DNA of 64,000 nt from JAAFHB01 sp963675995 (GCA_963675995.2 CAXXIY010000003.1:186001-250000), one strand, 5' to 3'; counted from the stretch's first letter, positions 35,499 through 44,737 are shown. Translations and numbers: made by a program. Notes: generated by a model from the sequence alone, not told the origin.

Positions 35499-36830
35499 AT
35501 GGATCATAACAAATGGTTTAAGTTTGGTCTGGTTGGTAGTCTTTACTTGATATGGGTAATTTGGCTGAATAATTACTGGTGGCTGATTGGCCTTGTAATC
35601 ATCTTTGACAGTTATGTCACAAAACGGGTTCACTGGGCTTTTTGGAAAAAAAAGAATCCGCCTGAAGGTAGACAAACGAAAGTCGTTGAATGGGTGGACG
35701 CTATTATTTTCGCAGTGATTGCTGCCACATTTATTAAACTTTTCTTTTTTGAGGCTTACACAATACCCACCTCCTCAATGGAAAAATCGATGATGGTTGG
35801 TGATTACCTGTTTGTCAGCAAAACGGCTTACGGCCCCAAAATGCCAAATACCCCAATCTCTTTTCCTTTTGTGCATAACACAATGCCACAAATGAGGTCT
35901 GTACCCTCTTATTCAACTTTGATTCAAAATCCTTACCGGCGAATTGCCGGAACCGGGAAGGTTAAAAACGATGATGTTGTGGTATTTAATTTCCCGGAAG
36001 GGGATACCGTTTCTGTCAATCTGCAGCAAACTAGCAGTTATTATGAATTAGTCCGCAGATATGGCAGAGACAGGGTTTGGAGTGATAAGAGAACTTTTGG
36101 AGATATCATTTACCGACCTGTTGATAAAAGGGAGAACTACATCAAACGATGTATTGCGATTCCGGGCGATTCCTTTAAAATTGTCCTGGGACAAGTTTTT
36201 GTAAATGGCAAAGCTCAAAAGGAGATACCAGGCATCCAGTACAAATATCAGATTACCACCAATGGAACCGCCATAAATGACAAATTACTCGAGAAACTGG
36301 ATATTTCCCGTTCAGAAATAGAAGGTTCCGGTTCTAATTTTCTGCTCTCGCTGACCGCAGAACAGTCAAGGAAGCTGGATGGTCTAAAGTTTATTCTGTC
36401 AAAAGACAGATTTATACTCCCGGCAGAAAATAGTGATCAGGAATTATTTCCACAGGATCCGAGATTTAAATGGAATGTGGACAATTTCGGCACATTGTGG
36501 ATTCCGAAGAAAGGGGTCACGATCAGTTTAACCCTTGCAAATCTTCCACTATACAGACGCATCATTGATGTTTACGAAGAGAATGACTTACAGGTAAAAG
36601 GGGATGTAATTTATATCAACGGATCTCCGGCATCGACCTACACCTTTAAAATGGACTATTACTGGATGATGGGCGATAACCGGTACAACTCAGCGGACTC
36701 GAGATACTGGGGGTTTGTACCGGAGGATCACATTGTGGGAAAGGCATCAATAGTCTGGCTTTCATTGGCTGAGAATAAAAGCTTCTTATCCAAAATCCGA
36801 TGGAACCGGTTCTTTATGGGGGTTAAATAA
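35499..36830 (+). CDS. lepB: Signal peptidase I
   Basis: This 443-residue serine-lysine protease has two N-terminal membrane segments. The catalytic Ser is in the TIPTSSMEKS box (Ser93 before Met94), and the general base is in NYIKRCIAIPGD (Lys216). The C-terminal boxes are MMGDNRYNSADSRYWGFVP and VGKASIVW. A long insert between the catalytic blocks and box E makes it larger than E. coli LepB, as is usual in Bacteroidota. I chose the ATG at 35499, one base after the preceding stop. Its place at the end of a PadR/PspC operon is unusual for an essential enzyme. Confidence 0.95.
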   Translation: MDHNKWFKFGLVGSLYLIWVIWLNNYWWLIGLVIIFDSYVTKRVHWAFWKKKNPPEGRQTKVVEWVDAIIFAVIAATFIKLFFFEAYTIPTSSMEKSMMVGDYLFVSKTAYGPKMPNTPISFPFVHNTMPQMRSVPSYSTLIQNPYRRIAGTGKVKNDDVVVFNFPEGDTVSVNLQQTSSYYELVRRYGRDRVWSDKRTFGDIIYRPVDKRENYIKRCIAIPGDSFKIVLGQVFVNGKAQKEIPGIQYKYQITTNGTAINDKLLEKLDISRSEIEGSGSNFLLSLTAEQSRKLDGLKFILSKDRFILPAENSDQELFPQDPRFKWNVDNFGTLWIPKKGVTISLTLANLPLYRRIIDVYEENDLQVKGDVIYINGSPASTYTFKMDYYWMMGDNRYNSADSRYWGFVPEDHIVGKASIVWLSLAENKSFLSKIRWNRFFMGVK

Positions 36831-37280
36831 CAAGGATTGGTAAAGACAATTTTCACAATTTAAGGGATTCATCCCAACTCATTGGTTTTAATAGTATTAC
36901 TAATCCCCAAATTTTGTATGTTGTTATCGGCAAGTTGGGAGTAATGGAGATAACCAAGTTGTATAACGATATCCCATCCAAGCAGGGACGGAACCTTCTA
37001 CCCCTACCGGTTTTCTATCCAGATTAATCACTGACAGGATTTCTTTGAGATTTAGCTTTACATTGAATTGCAGAAGGACATGGAATGTGCCATCAGGTAC
37101 ATGTTGTGATATTGATATTTGCAATAAATTGAAGAGGGACAAGGATTGGGACGTCAGGTACAGGATATGGATAGAAAATTTGGAATATTTCCTATCCAAA
37201 AGTCCCGTAGTGGACAGAATAAACATTTTCAAACCAATTCCCAGCAATTTTCAGAACCGAAAAATGATCTGTCTGGCTTA
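36831..37280. other. Gene-free stretch between lepB and smpB
   Basis: 450 bases. Both strands have short open frames (up to about 107 codons on the minus strand, 36924-37247) without recognisable domains, start signals or codon pattern. I report no gene, terminator or RNA here. Confidence 0.5.
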
Positions 37281-37733
37281 CTATTTTCTCACCCGTTCCA
37301 TCTCCCGTTCGGCATCCTTTGATTTGAGGTTTTGACGCTTATCATAGTTGGCTTTCCCACGTGCAAGGGCAATCTCTAATTTCGCTAATCCCCTATCGTT
37401 CAAAAACAACCGAACAGGAACAATGGTCAAACCCGATTCTTTTAATTTACGTTCAAGTTTGTTGAGTTCCCGACGACTCATCAGTAGTTTACGTTCACGG
37501 CGAACTTCATGATTGTTAAGATTGCCAAAATCGTATTCAGAAATACTTAGATTCTTGATATAGAGCTCTCCGGACATAAAATGGCAATAAGCATCGTTCA
37601 TGCTCACCTTGCCCAGCCTGATTGATTTTATCTCAGTACCAAGCAGCACTAAACCAGCCACATACTTATCGATAAATTCATAATCGAAGCTTGCACGCTT
37701 ATTTTTTATATTAATTTTCTGCTGAATGATCAT
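37281..37733 (-). CDS. smpB: SsrA-binding protein SmpB
   Basis: This 150-residue protein has the SmpB barrel motifs: NKRASFDYEFIDKYVAGLVL, GTEIKSIRLGKVSMNDAY, and the tail LARGKANYDKRQNLKSKD, where the C-terminal basic segment enters the ribosomal A-site. It acts with tmRNA in trans-translation. tmRNA itself is not visible in this window. Confidence 0.97.
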   Translation of the reverse strand: MIIQQKINIKNKRASFDYEFIDKYVAGLVLLGTEIKSIRLGKVSMNDAYCHFMSGELYIKNLSISEYDFGNLNNHEVRRERKLLMSRRELNKLERKLKESGLTIVPVRLFLNDRGLAKLEIALARGKANYDKRQNLKSKDAEREMERVRK

Positions 37734-37920
37734 CTTTAAATTCTGGAAATACTGAATGCAAATTTAACAAAACCCGCGTTGGTTCAACAACCTCCAACTG
37801 AATTGATCCAAAGAAAATGGAAAGCCAAAAATAAATTTATATTAAATAGCTTGAAAATACCCGAATATACAAGTTTGATATGCAAAAATAAGCTAATTTG
37901 CCCGATAATTAATACCCGTG

Positions 37921-38844
37921 ATGACCGGACCAAAATTTGATATGGTAACCATCCTTGGACCAACAGCTTCAGGAAAGACTGAAGTTGCTGTGCATCTGGC
38001 ACAAAAGCTTGATGGTGAAGTTATTTCTGCAGATTCAAGACAGGTTTACCGCGATATGGATCTTGGAACAGGAAAAGATCTTGATGAGTACCGGATTAAT
38101 GGTTATAACGTACCTTATCATCTGATTGATATTGCCGAGGCTGGCTATCAATATAACGTATTCGAGTTCCAGCGCGATTTTCTGAAGGTTTATGAGACGA
38201 TCAGGGTGAAAGGGTCTTTTCCGGTGATGTGCGGGGGCAGTGGAATGTACCTTGAGGCAATTCTGAAAGGTTACCGGCTCATTCAGGTTCCTGTAAATGA
38301 AGAACGGCGTGCAGCACTTCAACTTTTATCACTTGAAGAATTGACAGATATACTAAAACAATATAAATCACTTAACAACACCAGTGATACTGAAAATAAA
38401 AAAAGGGCGATCAGGGCTATTGAAATTGAAGAATTTTGTTCTGCACATCCTGAAACAGATCTCACCTTTCCATGTATCAATAGTCTGATTGTCGGAATTA
38501 ATATCGATCGTGATTCCCGCCGTAGAAGGATCACTGCAAGATTAAAACAACGACTTGCCGACGGGATGATCGACGAGGTAAAAAAGCTGTTGGACAAAGG
38601 GCTGAAGCCGGATGATCTCACCTACTATGGATTGGAATATAAATATATAACCCTTTACCTGACAGGAGAGTTAACTTTTGATGAGATGTTTTCAGGATTG
38701 AACACGGCAATCCACCAATTTGCGAAACGACAGATGACCTGGTTCCGCAAAATGGAACGTGAAGGATTTGAAATAAGATGGTTAGACGGTGAAATGCCCA
38801 TAAAGGAGAAAACAGATAAAATTCTTTCCTGGCTGAATGTTTGA
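37921..38844 (+). CDS. miaA: tRNA dimethylallyltransferase
   Basis: This 307-residue protein has the P-loop GPTASGKT at residues 13-20 and the conserved ISADSRQVYRDMDLGTGKD, GGSGMYLEAIL and QFAKRQMTWFRK motifs. It adds dimethylallyl to A37 of tRNAs reading UNN codons. The ATG at 37921 is preferred over a GTG directly before it. It stands alone between two unrelated genes. Confidence 0.97.
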   Translation: MTGPKFDMVTILGPTASGKTEVAVHLAQKLDGEVISADSRQVYRDMDLGTGKDLDEYRINGYNVPYHLIDIAEAGYQYNVFEFQRDFLKVYETIRVKGSFPVMCGGSGMYLEAILKGYRLIQVPVNEERRAALQLLSLEELTDILKQYKSLNNTSDTENKKRAIRAIEIEEFCSAHPETDLTFPCINSLIVGINIDRDSRRRRITARLKQRLADGMIDEVKKLLDKGLKPDDLTYYGLEYKYITLYLTGELTFDEMFSGLNTAIHQFAKRQMTWFRKMEREGFEIRWLDGEMPIKEKTDKILSWLNV

Positions 38845-38943
38845 CAGTCGTTATCCGTTTATTCTGAACAAAATTAGCTGACTTGGCGTTATGGTGATTT
38901 AATGGTATGATTATTTTATTTTTACAGGAATTTAAAAGATTCG

Positions 38944-39717
38944 ATGAGCATAATTATTAAAACAAAGGAACAGATCGAAGGGATCAGAAAAAGTTCAAAA
39001 CTGGCCGGAGAGGTATTGCTTTATATAACAGATTTTGTAAAAGAGGGGGTTAGCACTGGTTATCTTGACCAGCTGATTCACAATTACATCATTGAACGCG
39101 GGGGTATTCCGGCGACATTGAATTACAACGGGTTTCCAAAGTCCTGTTGCATTTCACTCAATGACATTATTTGTCATGGTATTCCGGCAGAGGATGTCAT
39201 CCTAAAAAACGGAGACATTTTAAATATTGATGTCACCACAATTCTGAATGGTTTTTTCGGTGACACGAGCAAAATGTACCTGGTAGGTCAACCATCAGAA
39301 GCTGCCCTAAAACTTGTAAATGCGACTAAACATTGTCTCAACCTTGGAATTCAGCAGGTACGACCAGGAAATTACATCGGCAATATAGGTTATGCAATTT
39401 CACGTTATGCAATTTCGCAAGGGTTCACAGTGGTTTATGAGTATTGCGGGCATGGAGTAGGAATCGAGTTCCACGAGGATCCGCAGATTGATCATGCGGC
39501 CAGGAAGAACAGTGGTCCCAAAATGCGACCAGGGATGACCTTTACCATTGAACCAATGATCAATGAAGGGAAACCGCGTGTAAGAGTAGACGAATCAGAT
39601 GGTTGGACTGCAAGGACTATAGATAATAAGCTCTCGGCACAATTTGAACATACCATTTTGGTTACCGATACCGGTTTCGAAGTATTAACTGATGTTTCAA
39701 ACGAATATGAAAAATGA
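38944..39717 (+). CDS. map: Methionine aminopeptidase type I
   Basis: This 257-residue metalloprotease removes N-terminal Met. Metal-site blocks are visible: NIDVTTILNGFFGDTSKM (two Asp), CGHGVGIEFHEDP (His), MTFTIEPMIN (Glu) and AQFEHTILVT (Glu). Length is normal. It ends 20 nt before the convergent isochorismatase-like gene. Confidence 0.97.
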   Translation: MSIIIKTKEQIEGIRKSSKLAGEVLLYITDFVKEGVSTGYLDQLIHNYIIERGGIPATLNYNGFPKSCCISLNDIICHGIPAEDVILKNGDILNIDVTTILNGFFGDTSKMYLVGQPSEAALKLVNATKHCLNLGIQQVRPGNYIGNIGYAISRYAISQGFTVVYEYCGHGVGIEFHEDPQIDHAARKNSGPKMRPGMTFTIEPMINEGKPRVRVDESDGWTARTIDNKLSAQFEHTILVTDTGFEVLTDVSNEYEK

Positions 39718-39737
39718 TTCCAGGTAATTCGTCTAAA

Positions 39738-40370
39738 TTACAACAATTTCCCAATCTCAGAAAAAAAGATCCGTTCTACCCCGTTATTCTTCCATTTATC
39801 GTATGGAAGAGGTAAGCCAGGTAGTTCCTTAATCGCATCCTCCAAAACATAAACTTTGAATCCACGTGTGACCAGTCCCATAACTGCCATATCGACACAT
39901 ACATTTGTATATAAACCATAAACAAATACCTGATCTGGATTCAGTATTTGCACGATTTTCTCGGTATATGGATTCCCAATAAAGGGATCAAAATCATCTT
40001 TTCGTATTACAATATTTCTAAAACGTTGCGGATCATCTAATTCGGCAAAAATACCCAGTTCGTATTCCCAATCAAACAATAAAGGAGATTCAGGATTTGT
40101 TTCTGCGACAAACGCCGCACCGAAAGTCCCGGCCATACAATGTGGAGGAAACGAGGTCTTAAAATCAGGATCAGTGGATATCTCCCTAGAATTAATATGG
40201 TGATAATCACACGTATTCATCACTCGTACCCCTAAAGTTGTCGCATAATCGGTGACCTCCTTTAAAATTGGTCTGATCTCTTCAGCACCTTTGGAATATA
40301 ACTTCCCTTCAGGATTAATAAAGTCTTCCTGCGTATCCACATTCCAGAACAATGTATTCTTAATTTTCAT
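39738..40370 (-). CDS. Isochorismatase-family cysteine hydrolase, nicotinamidase-like
   Basis: This 210-residue protein has a plausible catalytic triad: Asp12 (WNVDTQEDF), Lys124 (VIRKDDFDP) and Cys158 (LYTNVCVDM). The Asp55-x-His57 pair in CDYHHINS matches the metal site of nicotinamidases. The partial nicotinate phosphoribosyltransferase gene near the window end would be a metabolic partner if this makes nicotinate, but the two genes are not linked. The start follows the shared leader element. Confidence 0.85.
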   Translation of the reverse strand: MKIKNTLFWNVDTQEDFINPEGKLYSKGAEEIRPILKEVTDYATTLGVRVMNTCDYHHINSREISTDPDFKTSFPPHCMAGTFGAAFVAETNPESPLLFDWEYELGIFAELDDPQRFRNIVIRKDDFDPFIGNPYTEKIVQILNPDQVFVYGLYTNVCVDMAVMGLVTRGFKVYVLEDAIKELPGLPLPYDKWKNNGVERIFFSEIGKLL

Positions 40371-40436
40371 CTGATAATAATTTGTTTTTAAAAGGTCAGA
40401 CGGAATAGCCTTCCGCCAATTGGCGGATTCATTCCG
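40371..40436 (-). repeat. Shared 5' leader element with perfect palindrome (copy before 40370)
   Basis: Contains the 14-bp palindrome CCGCCAATTGGCGG (40413-40426) within a longer hairpin bounded by CGGAAT/ATTCCG. On the minus strand this is followed by TCTGACCTTTTAAAAACAAA and the start codon. It is the most complete of three copies. Confidence 0.8.
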
Positions 40437-40485
40437 ATTTACAGTTTAAAATTATGGCTGTTCGTATTAAAAGATTTTAAATAAC

Positions 40486-42492
40486 CTACTTCTTTTCTTG
40501 CCGAGCTTTAAATTCGGCTAATCCTTTGTCAAGAAATTCAATAAAATGGTCAGGGTTTAAATCCCTGGCAACCGGTTTAATGAGAAGTTGTTGATTGTGA
40601 TCAAGTAAAACATAATAAGGCTGTGCATTCACCCCAAATCTTGAGATCTGAAAATCAGCAAATTTCTTTCCTATCGTCTTCTTAACTTTATGATCAATAT
40701 TTGAAGTGATCCACTCACCCATTGGAAGCTCAGTTTTATCATCAACATACAAGGCAATAATAACAAATTCATTTTTAAGTCGTTCCAACACACGGGGATC
40801 TGACCACACATTAGCTTCCATCTCGCGGCAATTCACGCAACCGTGACCTGTAAAATCAATAAAAACAGGCTTATTTTGTGCCTTTGCACATGCTAATCCC
40901 TGCTCAAAATCAAAAAAACCTTCCAATCCATGTGGCAATTCCAGGAATTCAGAAAATTTTGGCTTTTCGCAAGACCCTGTAATTAAAAAATTATAGTTGG
41001 TTTTCCCGGATGAGTGATCAACCAGTTTAACTTCATCCCTTATAATCTTATGAAGATCAAAATCGTGTGAAGTCATGGGTGGGAGATACCCTGAAATTGC
41101 TTTAAGGGGTGCTCCAAACATCCCTGGAATTAAATAAACGACAAATGTAAAAGTGATCAGGGCAAGCATCAAACGTGGAACCGAAATAAATTTGGTCTCA
41201 CTATCGTGGGCAAACTTCATTTTTCCAAGCAGGTAGAACCCCATCATTGTGAAAATAACAATCCAGAAAGCCAGATAAATCTCGCGGTCGAGAATTCTCC
41301 AGTGGTAAGTCTGATCGGCGATGCTTAAAAATTTCAGTCCAAGGGCCAATTCAATAAACCCGAGTACCACTTTAACCGAATTAAGCCAACCACCCGATTT
41401 AGGAAGGTTCGCTAACCATTGTGGGAAGATGGCAAAAAGGGTAAATGGCAGAGCAAAAGCCAAAGAAAATCCGAGCATACCCACAATTGGTTTGATCACC
41501 ATACCGCCAGCTGACTCCACAAGTATTGCGCCCACAATTGGCCCCGTGCAGCTGAACGAGACCAAAACCAATGTCAAAGCCATAAAAAATGCCCCTCCAA
41601 TGCCCCCTTTATCTACAAACCGATCGGTACTGTTTCCCCAACTACTCGGAAGAACAATTTCGAATGCTCCGAAAAAAGAGAAGGCGAAGAGAACGAAGAT
41701 TATGAAGAACAGAACATTAGGAAGCCAATGTGTACTGATCCAATTCGCAAAATCGGCACCAAGCGTTAGTGCTACCACAGTCCCTATAAAGGTATAAATC
41801 AAAATGATAGACCCTCCGTAAACTAATGCTTGAATTTTAGCCTGGAACTTTGATTTATTGCTGTTCATAAAAAATGAAACCGTCATTGGAATCATAGGAA
41901 AAACGCAAGGAGTCAGAATAGCAGCCAGTCCGGCCACAAAACTGAAGAATAAAAACCACCATAAACCATGATGAGTAGCGCTATCCCCAGATGGAATTTC
42001 TTTATTCCTGACATCTGCCACCGCGTTATCGGCACCTGTAATTTTAAAGACAAAATCATGGTCGTCCATAGTGCAGGTTTCATCGTTGCAACTTTGGTAT
42101 TCGATGGTCCCCTTCAGATCGAATGTTTGATTTGAGACCACTTTTACTGTTTGCACAAAAATGGCTTCATTGCTAAAAAACTCAAGATCCATATTAAAGA
42201 TCTTGTCGTGCTCCTTTATCGGAGTAGATTTTAATGAAATTCCGTTAACAATCTGATATTTTGTACTGTCAGGAGCGAATGTAAAAGTTGTTTTGACAGG
42301 ACCCCCTTCGGGCAGGTTTGTGGAATAGAGGTGCCAGCCTTGATCAATTGATGCTTTAAAAGTAAGCTCGATCTCCCCTTTTCCCACCTTTTTTTGCTCC
42401 AGGCTCCACTTCACAGGGGTTAATAACTGTCCGTAAACCATCATACACCCGCCTAACAAGAGCAAGCTGAGTAGTAAATTTTTTCTAATCAT
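40486..42492 (-). CDS. dsbD: Thiol:disulfide interchange protein DsbD
   Basis: This 668-residue protein has a signal peptide, a periplasmic N-terminal DsbD-alpha-like domain with Cys135 and Cys140 (SCNDETC), and an eight-segment membrane region starting near residue 178 with Cys196 in TPCVFPMIP and a second Cys in SFSCTGPIVG. The C-terminal thioredoxin-like domain has the CVNC active site in FTGHGCVNCREME. It passes electrons from the cytoplasm to periplasmic reductants. It stands alone, with the RNase G terminator upstream. Confidence 0.95.
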   Translation of the reverse strand: MIRKNLLLSLLLLGGCMMVYGQLLTPVKWSLEQKKVGKGEIELTFKASIDQGWHLYSTNLPEGGPVKTTFTFAPDSTKYQIVNGISLKSTPIKEHDKIFNMDLEFFSNEAIFVQTVKVVSNQTFDLKGTIEYQSCNDETCTMDDHDFVFKITGADNAVADVRNKEIPSGDSATHHGLWWFLFFSFVAGLAAILTPCVFPMIPMTVSFFMNSNKSKFQAKIQALVYGGSIILIYTFIGTVVALTLGADFANWISTHWLPNVLFFIIFVLFAFSFFGAFEIVLPSSWGNSTDRFVDKGGIGGAFFMALTLVLVSFSCTGPIVGAILVESAGGMVIKPIVGMLGFSLAFALPFTLFAIFPQWLANLPKSGGWLNSVKVVLGFIELALGLKFLSIADQTYHWRILDREIYLAFWIVIFTMMGFYLLGKMKFAHDSETKFISVPRLMLALITFTFVVYLIPGMFGAPLKAISGYLPPMTSHDFDLHKIIRDEVKLVDHSSGKTNYNFLITGSCEKPKFSEFLELPHGLEGFFDFEQGLACAKAQNKPVFIDFTGHGCVNCREMEANVWSDPRVLERLKNEFVIIALYVDDKTELPMGEWITSNIDHKVKKTIGKKFADFQISRFGVNAQPYYVLLDHNQQLLIKPVARDLNPDHFIEFLDKGLAEFKARQEKK

Positions 42493-42524
42493 ATATGTTG
42501 ATATAAAAATGGTTTTTCAAAGTT

Positions 42525-42557
42525 TAAAAAAAGCTCATGCTTTTCTGCATGAGCTTT
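42525..42557 (-). terminator. Terminator of rng
   Basis: An 11-bp stem, AAAGCTCATGC (42530-42540) with GCATGAGCTTT (42547-42557), is followed on the minus strand by a run of seven T residues. Confidence 0.9.
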
Positions 42558-42563
42558 CAATAT

Positions 42564-44111
42564 TCAAAATATTATTTCTTCGTTGTTCTCATCATAGAAC
42601 TTTGAATCGAGAAAACTCATTGCGTTAATCTCTTCAATTCTTACCCTCCTGTGATATTTCCATCTCCACTTTAACGCTTTGGAGGGAAATCCTCGTGTTA
42701 GAAACGCCCCCACAAAAGGATGCAGTTTAATAGTCAGTTTTTGCTTGTTGATCTCTTCGAAGATATATCTCACTTTTTGTTCTATCTCTTCGATGAATAA
42801 AAGGGTCGGGGTAACTTTTCCTGAACCTTTGCAAACGGGGCAAATTTCTGCAGTTTCGATCGACATCTCCTGGCGAACGCGTTGTCTTGTAATTTGCATC
42901 AAACAAAACTTACTCAGAGGCAAAATATTATGCTTTGTTCTGTCGGAAGCCATCGCCTCCTTCATCTTCTCGAAAACTTTCTGCCGGTTTTCATTTCCGT
43001 GCATATCGATAAAATCGATAACAATAATGCCTCCCATATCGCGAAGGCGTAATTGGCTGGCAATCTCCTCTGCAGCAGCAAGATTGACTTCAAGGGCATT
43101 TGATTCCTGATCACCTGTTTTTGATCTGTTACCGCTGTTTACGTCGATAACATGAAATGCTTCAGTGTGTTCAATAATCAGGTAGGCCCCGCTTCTGAAT
43201 GAAACGGTTTTTCCAAAAGATGCTTTGATTTGTTTATCAATTCCGAAATGCTCAAGAATTGGCAATTTGCCATTGTAGTATTTTACAACTTTTTTCTTCT
43301 CAGAATCGATCGTTCCAACATATTCCTTAATCTCACCGGCAATCTCCTCGTTGTTCACAAAAATATTCGAAAAATCGGGATTGTACAAATCCCTGATCAT
43401 TCCGATTGTGCGATCGAGTTCACCCAGAATCAGCGAAGGAGCCACTTGCTTATCAAGTTTAGCGGCTGCATTTTCAAATTTAGTAACCAATCTTCGCAGT
43501 TCAGGATCTAATTCCGCCACGCGTTTCCCTTCAGCAGCTGTTCTGACAATGACCCCATAATTTTTAGGGCATATGCTTTGAACTAATTTTTTTAAACGGC
43601 TTTTCTCTTCAGCCGATTCGATTTTTTGAGAAACAGAAATTTTGTTACTGAAGGGGATGAGAACCATATTTCTTCCAGCCACCGATAGTTCAGATGTGAG
43701 CCTTGGCCCTTTGGTCGATATTGGTTCTTTGGCAATTTGCACCAGAATAGTCTGACCCGTCTTAAGCACATCGGTGATCTTTCCATCTTTCTGAATATCA
43801 GGTTCCGGCTGAATTCTTAACTCATTTGTCAATTTATTTTTCTTGGAACACGCCTGTTTCAGAAACTTGTTTAATGTTTGGAATTGTGGTCCTAAATCCA
43901 AATAATGAAGGAACGCATCTTTCTCGTAGCCTACATCAACAAAAGCAGCATTTAATCCGGGCATAATCTTTTTCACCTTTGCAAGGTAAATATCACCAAC
44001 CGCAAATTTCAGATCACTGCTTTCCCTGTTAAGTTCTACCAGTTTTTTGTTTTCGAGTAAAGCGATTTCAACATGTGAGGGCGATACATCAATAATCAGT
44101 TCATTACTCAC
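42564..44111 (-). CDS. rng: Ribonuclease G/E family
   Basis: This 515-residue protein has an N-terminal S1-like RNA-binding region (GDIYLAKVKKIMPGLNAAFVD). The catalytic Asp residues are in HVIDVNSGN and GGIIVIDFIDM, and the zinc-link CPVCKGSGK joins the dimer. It lacks the long RNase E tail, so it is RNase G-like. It processes 16S rRNA and mRNA. Its position beside HU and the 30-residue basic protein is the usual Bacteroidota arrangement. Confidence 0.95.
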   Translation of the reverse strand: MSNELIIDVSPSHVEIALLENKKLVELNRESSDLKFAVGDIYLAKVKKIMPGLNAAFVDVGYEKDAFLHYLDLGPQFQTLNKFLKQACSKKNKLTNELRIQPEPDIQKDGKITDVLKTGQTILVQIAKEPISTKGPRLTSELSVAGRNMVLIPFSNKISVSQKIESAEEKSRLKKLVQSICPKNYGVIVRTAAEGKRVAELDPELRRLVTKFENAAAKLDKQVAPSLILGELDRTIGMIRDLYNPDFSNIFVNNEEIAGEIKEYVGTIDSEKKKVVKYYNGKLPILEHFGIDKQIKASFGKTVSFRSGAYLIIEHTEAFHVIDVNSGNRSKTGDQESNALEVNLAAAEEIASQLRLRDMGGIIVIDFIDMHGNENRQKVFEKMKEAMASDRTKHNILPLSKFCLMQITRQRVRQEMSIETAEICPVCKGSGKVTPTLLFIEEIEQKVRYIFEEINKQKLTIKLHPFVGAFLTRGFPSKALKWRWKYHRRVRIEEINAMSFLDSKFYDENNEEIIF

Positions 44112-44154
44112 GATCTTTACTCTTACTGTAAATAAATATTAATAGATACAACAA

Positions 44155-44181
44155 ACCTAAAGTGCACATGCACTTTAGGTT
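44155..44181 (-). terminator. Hairpin between the 30-residue gene and rng
   Basis: AACCTAAGTGC and GCACTTTAGGTT pair with one bulged base. On the minus strand a weak T-rich run follows. It could terminate the upstream transcript or form the rng leader. Confidence 0.6.
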
Positions 44182-44208
44182 CTAAATTCTTTTCCTACCA
44201 CAAAAAAA

Positions 44209-44301
44209 CTATTTTTTCTTCTTGTGGCGATTCTTTCTCAAACGTTTTTTACGTTTGTGAGTAGCCATTTTATGTCCTTTTCTTTTTTTACCGCTTGGCA
44301 T
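44209..44301 (-). CDS. 30-residue basic ribosomal-type protein (AURKAIP1/COX24-like)
   Basis: A small minus-strand frame, ATG at 44301 and TAG at 44209, encodes 30 residues, over half of them Lys, Arg or His: MPSGKKRKGHK, then KRKKRLRKNRHKKKK. The pattern resembles the tiny AURKAIP1/COX24-domain ribosomal proteins (bS22 or mS38 type), and a protein of this look is found at this place in Bacteroidota. It is easily missed by gene finders. It lies 18 nt after the HU stop codon on the same strand, so it is probably co-transcribed with HU. Confidence 0.75.
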   Translation of the reverse strand: MPSGKKRKGHKMATHKRKKRLRKNRHKKKK

Positions 44302-44319
44302 AATTCTAAACTCGTTTAA

Positions 44320-44604
44320 TTATTTAACATTGCTTTTTACACGACCAACAAAAGTCTTAGCCGGCTTAAAAGAAGGAATGAAATGCTCAGGAATAATAAT
44401 CGTTGTGTTACGTGAAATATTGCGGGCTGTTTTTTCAGCACGTTTTTTCACTATAAAACTCCCAAACCCACGAAGGTAAACATTGTTTCCTTCTGAAAGT
44501 GAACCGGATACAGTGTCCATGAAAGCTTCTACTGCTTTCTGAACAGTTACTTTCTCAATACCGGTGCTCTTTGAAATCTCGTTTACGATATCTGCTTTTG
44601 TCAT
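44320..44604 (-). CDS. hup: HU-family DNA-binding protein
   Basis: This 94-residue protein starts at MTKADIVNEI. The 12 extra in-frame residues upstream do not fit the family. Conserved HU/IHF features are the GFGSFIVKKRAEKTARN arm start, a long DNA-clasping arm with IIPEH instead of the usual RNPxTG, and FKPAKTF near the end. It bends and compacts DNA. Its -7 box is 47 nt upstream. Confidence 0.95.
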   Translation of the reverse strand: MTKADIVNEISKSTGIEKVTVQKAVEAFMDTVSGSLSEGNNVYLRGFGSFIVKKRAEKTARNISRNTTIIIPEHFIPSFKPAKTFVGRVKSNVK

Positions 44605-44650
44605 TACTAAAAATTTAAATGATTCGACTTTTTGTTTCAATTTTGGTTTA

Positions 44651-44658
44651 CAAATATA
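44651..44658 (-). promoter_or_regulatory. -7 element of the HU gene
   Basis: The minus strand reads TATATTTG, matching TAnnTTTG, about 47 nt before the ATG. A TTG lies only 16 nt upstream, slightly short for the usual spacing. Confidence 0.5.
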
Positions 44659-44737
44659 TAGCTTTTGATTTAACCAACATCATACTAATCAATATTTTTT
44701 GTTCATTTTGCAAAAAATTTAATAAATCATCAAAATC

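Noticed and set aside
36924..37247. 107-codon minus-strand frame in the lepB-smpB gap
   Set aside because: No family resemblance, no convincing start region, and stop-free by modest chance; kept as an empty gap.
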